This document shows, one piece after another, positions 62,837 to 64,000 of a stretch of DNA of 64,000 nt; positions within the stretch are counted from its first letter, which is position 1; each line of letters begins with the position of its first letter. Source of the stretch: Micrococcaceae bacterium RIT 802 (lineage in GTDB: Bacteria; Actinomycetota; Actinomycetes; Actinomycetales; Micrococcaceae); assembly GCA_016892645.1 (NCBI GenBank), contig JAFEMX010000007.1, positions 1-64,000 of the forward strand, in the 5' to 3' direction. The position numbers were made by a program, and so were the translations under genes. The notes under the pieces were generated by a model. That model saw only the letters and a program-made list of their open reading frames with translations, searched no databases and was not told where the DNA came from.

Positions 62837-63921
62837 AGGTGCTTCCGTGCTTCGTGGACGAGGAGGGCGACGAGGTAGATCCCGCCGAGGACGACGGTGA
62901 CGACGCCGACCGGGACCGACGCGGAGACCAGGTGCTGGGCGACCATGTCGGCTGCCAGGAGCAGCAGTGCGCCGGTCAGCGCCGCGGCGCCCAGCGGGAT
63001 GCCGGCACCGCGGACCAGCCGCCGGGCGACCTGCGGCGCGGCCAAGGCGACGAACGCGATGGGACCGGTGATCGCGGTGACCGTGGCGATGAGCCCGACG
63101 CCGACCACGAGGATCGCCAGCCGTGCCTGTTCGGCGGCGACGCCGTGGGCGTGGGCCGCGTCGTCGCCGAGCTCGAGTTGGCGCAGCGGGCGCACGACGG
63201 CAAAGGTGGCCACCCCGAGCACGGCCAACGGGACCAACGCGAAGGCGGTTTCGCTCCAGCCGACCAGCGACAGCGAGCCGGCGCCCCAGATCGATGCGGC
63301 CATGGCCACCTCGGTCTGGGCGCGCAGGAGCAGGTAGGTGTTCACGCCGTTGAGCAGGGCGGTCACCGCGATGCCCACGATGATCAGGCGGAAACCCTGC
63401 ACGCCGCCGCGCCAGGCCAGCAGGTAGACCACCAGGGCGGTGGCCAGGCCGCCGACCAGCGCGCCGGCGGTTTCGGCCACGAGGTTGCTGCCGATCACGG
63501 TGATGGAGATGATCGCCCCGGTGTAGGCGCCGGTGGAGAACCCGATGATGTCCGGGGACCCCAGCGGGTTGCGGGTCAGCGTCTGGAACAGGGCGCCGGA
63601 AACACCGAGCGCGGCGCCGAACGCGACGGCGGCGACCACTCGCGGCAACCGCCATTCGAGCACGATCTTGCTGGCGAATCCCTGGTCGCTGGCCATCGCC
63701 GAGATGACCTGGCCGAGGTTGAGCGGGTAGTCCCCCAGCCCCAGGGCGACCAGGGCCAGGAGCAGCACCGCGGCGGCCAGGGCGGCGCCGACCGCCAGGG
63801 GCCGGCGCGGGATCCGGATGGACCCGCCGGGGACGGGCAGGTGCAGGTGTCCGGCCCGGGGCTCGGCACGGGAGGCCCGGGTCCCGGCGGTGGCGGCCGG
63901 CGGGTTCGGCGTCGTCCTCAT
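62833..63921 (-). CDS. FecCD-family siderophore permease
   Basis: The 362-residue permease has about nine to ten hydrophobic helices, after a polar 35-residue N-terminus. Typical elements: WRLPRVVAAVAFGAALGVSGAL (split at about 88-109), NPLGSPDIIGFSTGAY, GAGSLSLVGW and the C-terminal ATVTAITGPIAFVALAAPQVARRL. Overlaps genes on both sides by four bases (ATGA), so the operon is tightly coupled. Confidence 0.92.
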   Translation of the reverse strand: MRTTPNPPAATAGTRASRAEPRAGHLHLPVPGGSIRIPRRPLAVGAALAAAVLLLALVALGLGDYPLNLGQVISAMASDQGFASKIVLEWRLPRVVAAVAFGAALGVSGALFQTLTRNPLGSPDIIGFSTGAYTGAIISITVIGSNLVAETAGALVGGLATALVVYLLAWRGGVQGFRLIIVGIAVTALLNGVNTYLLLRAQTEVAMAASIWGAGSLSLVGWSETAFALVPLAVLGVATFAVVRPLRQLELGDDAAHAHGVAAEQARLAILVVGVGLIATVTAITGPIAFVALAAPQVARRLVRGAGIPLGAAALTGALLLLAADMVAQHLVSASVPVGVVTVVLGGIYLVALLVHEARKHL

Positions 63922-64000
63922 AGCTGGCTCACCCGGGCCCTGCGGACCAGCAGGATCAGCACGGGGGCGCCGATGACGGCGGTGACGATGCCGACCTGCA
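63918..64000 (-). CDS. FecCD-family permease, C-terminal end only (runs off window)
   Basis: The last 27 codons visible read QVGIVTAVIGAPVLILLVRR then ARVSQL and TGA. The G-x-V-T-A-x-I-G-A-P motif is the usual C-terminus of the partner permease (FepD/FecC type). Overlaps the next gene by four bases. Confidence 0.85.
   Translation of the reverse strand, partial: QVGIVTAVIGAPVLILLVRRARVSQL

Overview
The window is high-GC and gene-dense, with many GTG starts and 4-base start/stop overlaps. It carries an Rpf-LysM factor, an ANTAR regulator, a PaaX-type regulator, a sunset-domain secreted protein and DUF2231-Rieske and PGPGW membrane proteins. Together these point to an actinobacterium, most likely Micrococcales/Micrococcaceae (Arthrobacter-like). 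The taxon is inferred from gene content; no rRNA or tRNA gene was seen. The layout looks chromosomal. No insertion sequence, phage, integrase or CRISPR array was found.

1-9 kb: a truncated acyl-CoA dehydrogenase, an unknown membrane protein, a Rieske membrane protein, a stand-alone TrpF, and an M20 peptidase-AbgT transporter pair divergent from a doubled Lrp/AsnC regulator. 8.5-15.2 kb: a cupin-XRE regulator divergent from a thioredoxin-reductase-like flavoprotein and a His-rich methyltransferase; an XRE antitoxin whose nucleotidyltransferase partner survives only as an N-terminal stub; a TauE exporter; a CPA1 antiporter; the 3' remnant of an intradiol dioxygenase; a GAF-ANTAR regulator. 15.4-27 kb: an SH3-L,D-transpeptidase, a pyruvate-oxidase-like ThDP enzyme, HrpB, a quinone oxidoreductase, Lgt, a VapBC pair and a UvrA-like ABC protein.

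27-38.6 kb: a YdeP-type molybdopterin oxidoreductase coupled to an NTF2-like protein; two tandem secreted basic proteins (HNH nuclease and sunset domain); a coupled DUF4190-membrane protein-YqeY operon; tag-crcB-crcB; HipBA; an aminotransferase. 39-42.1 kb: a type III polyketide synthase, methyltransferase and FAD monooxygenase operon, probably making a methylated and hydroxylated phenolic or quinone lipid. 42.8-45.9 kb: kynA-kynU-PaaX-type regulator (tryptophan to anthranilate), apparently starting on a leaderless mRNA. 46-52.2 kb: Rpf-LysM with a structured leader, a TIGR01777 protein, an M50 protease, an SGNH hydrolase and a sugar porter.

52.3-62 kb is the most coherent accessory block. 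It holds a leaderless XRE-TetR fusion regulator followed by a BKACE enzyme, a carnitine-dehydrogenase-like enzyme, a hotdog thioesterase, a complete peptide-type ABC importer with a Tat lipoprotein, and a beta-lactamase-fold esterase. It reads as a self-contained L-carnitine (or carnitine ester) uptake and breakdown operon. 62-64 kb is the distal part of a siderophore ABC importer that leaves the window.

All functional names rest on recognised motifs and family resemblance read by eye; no database search was run.
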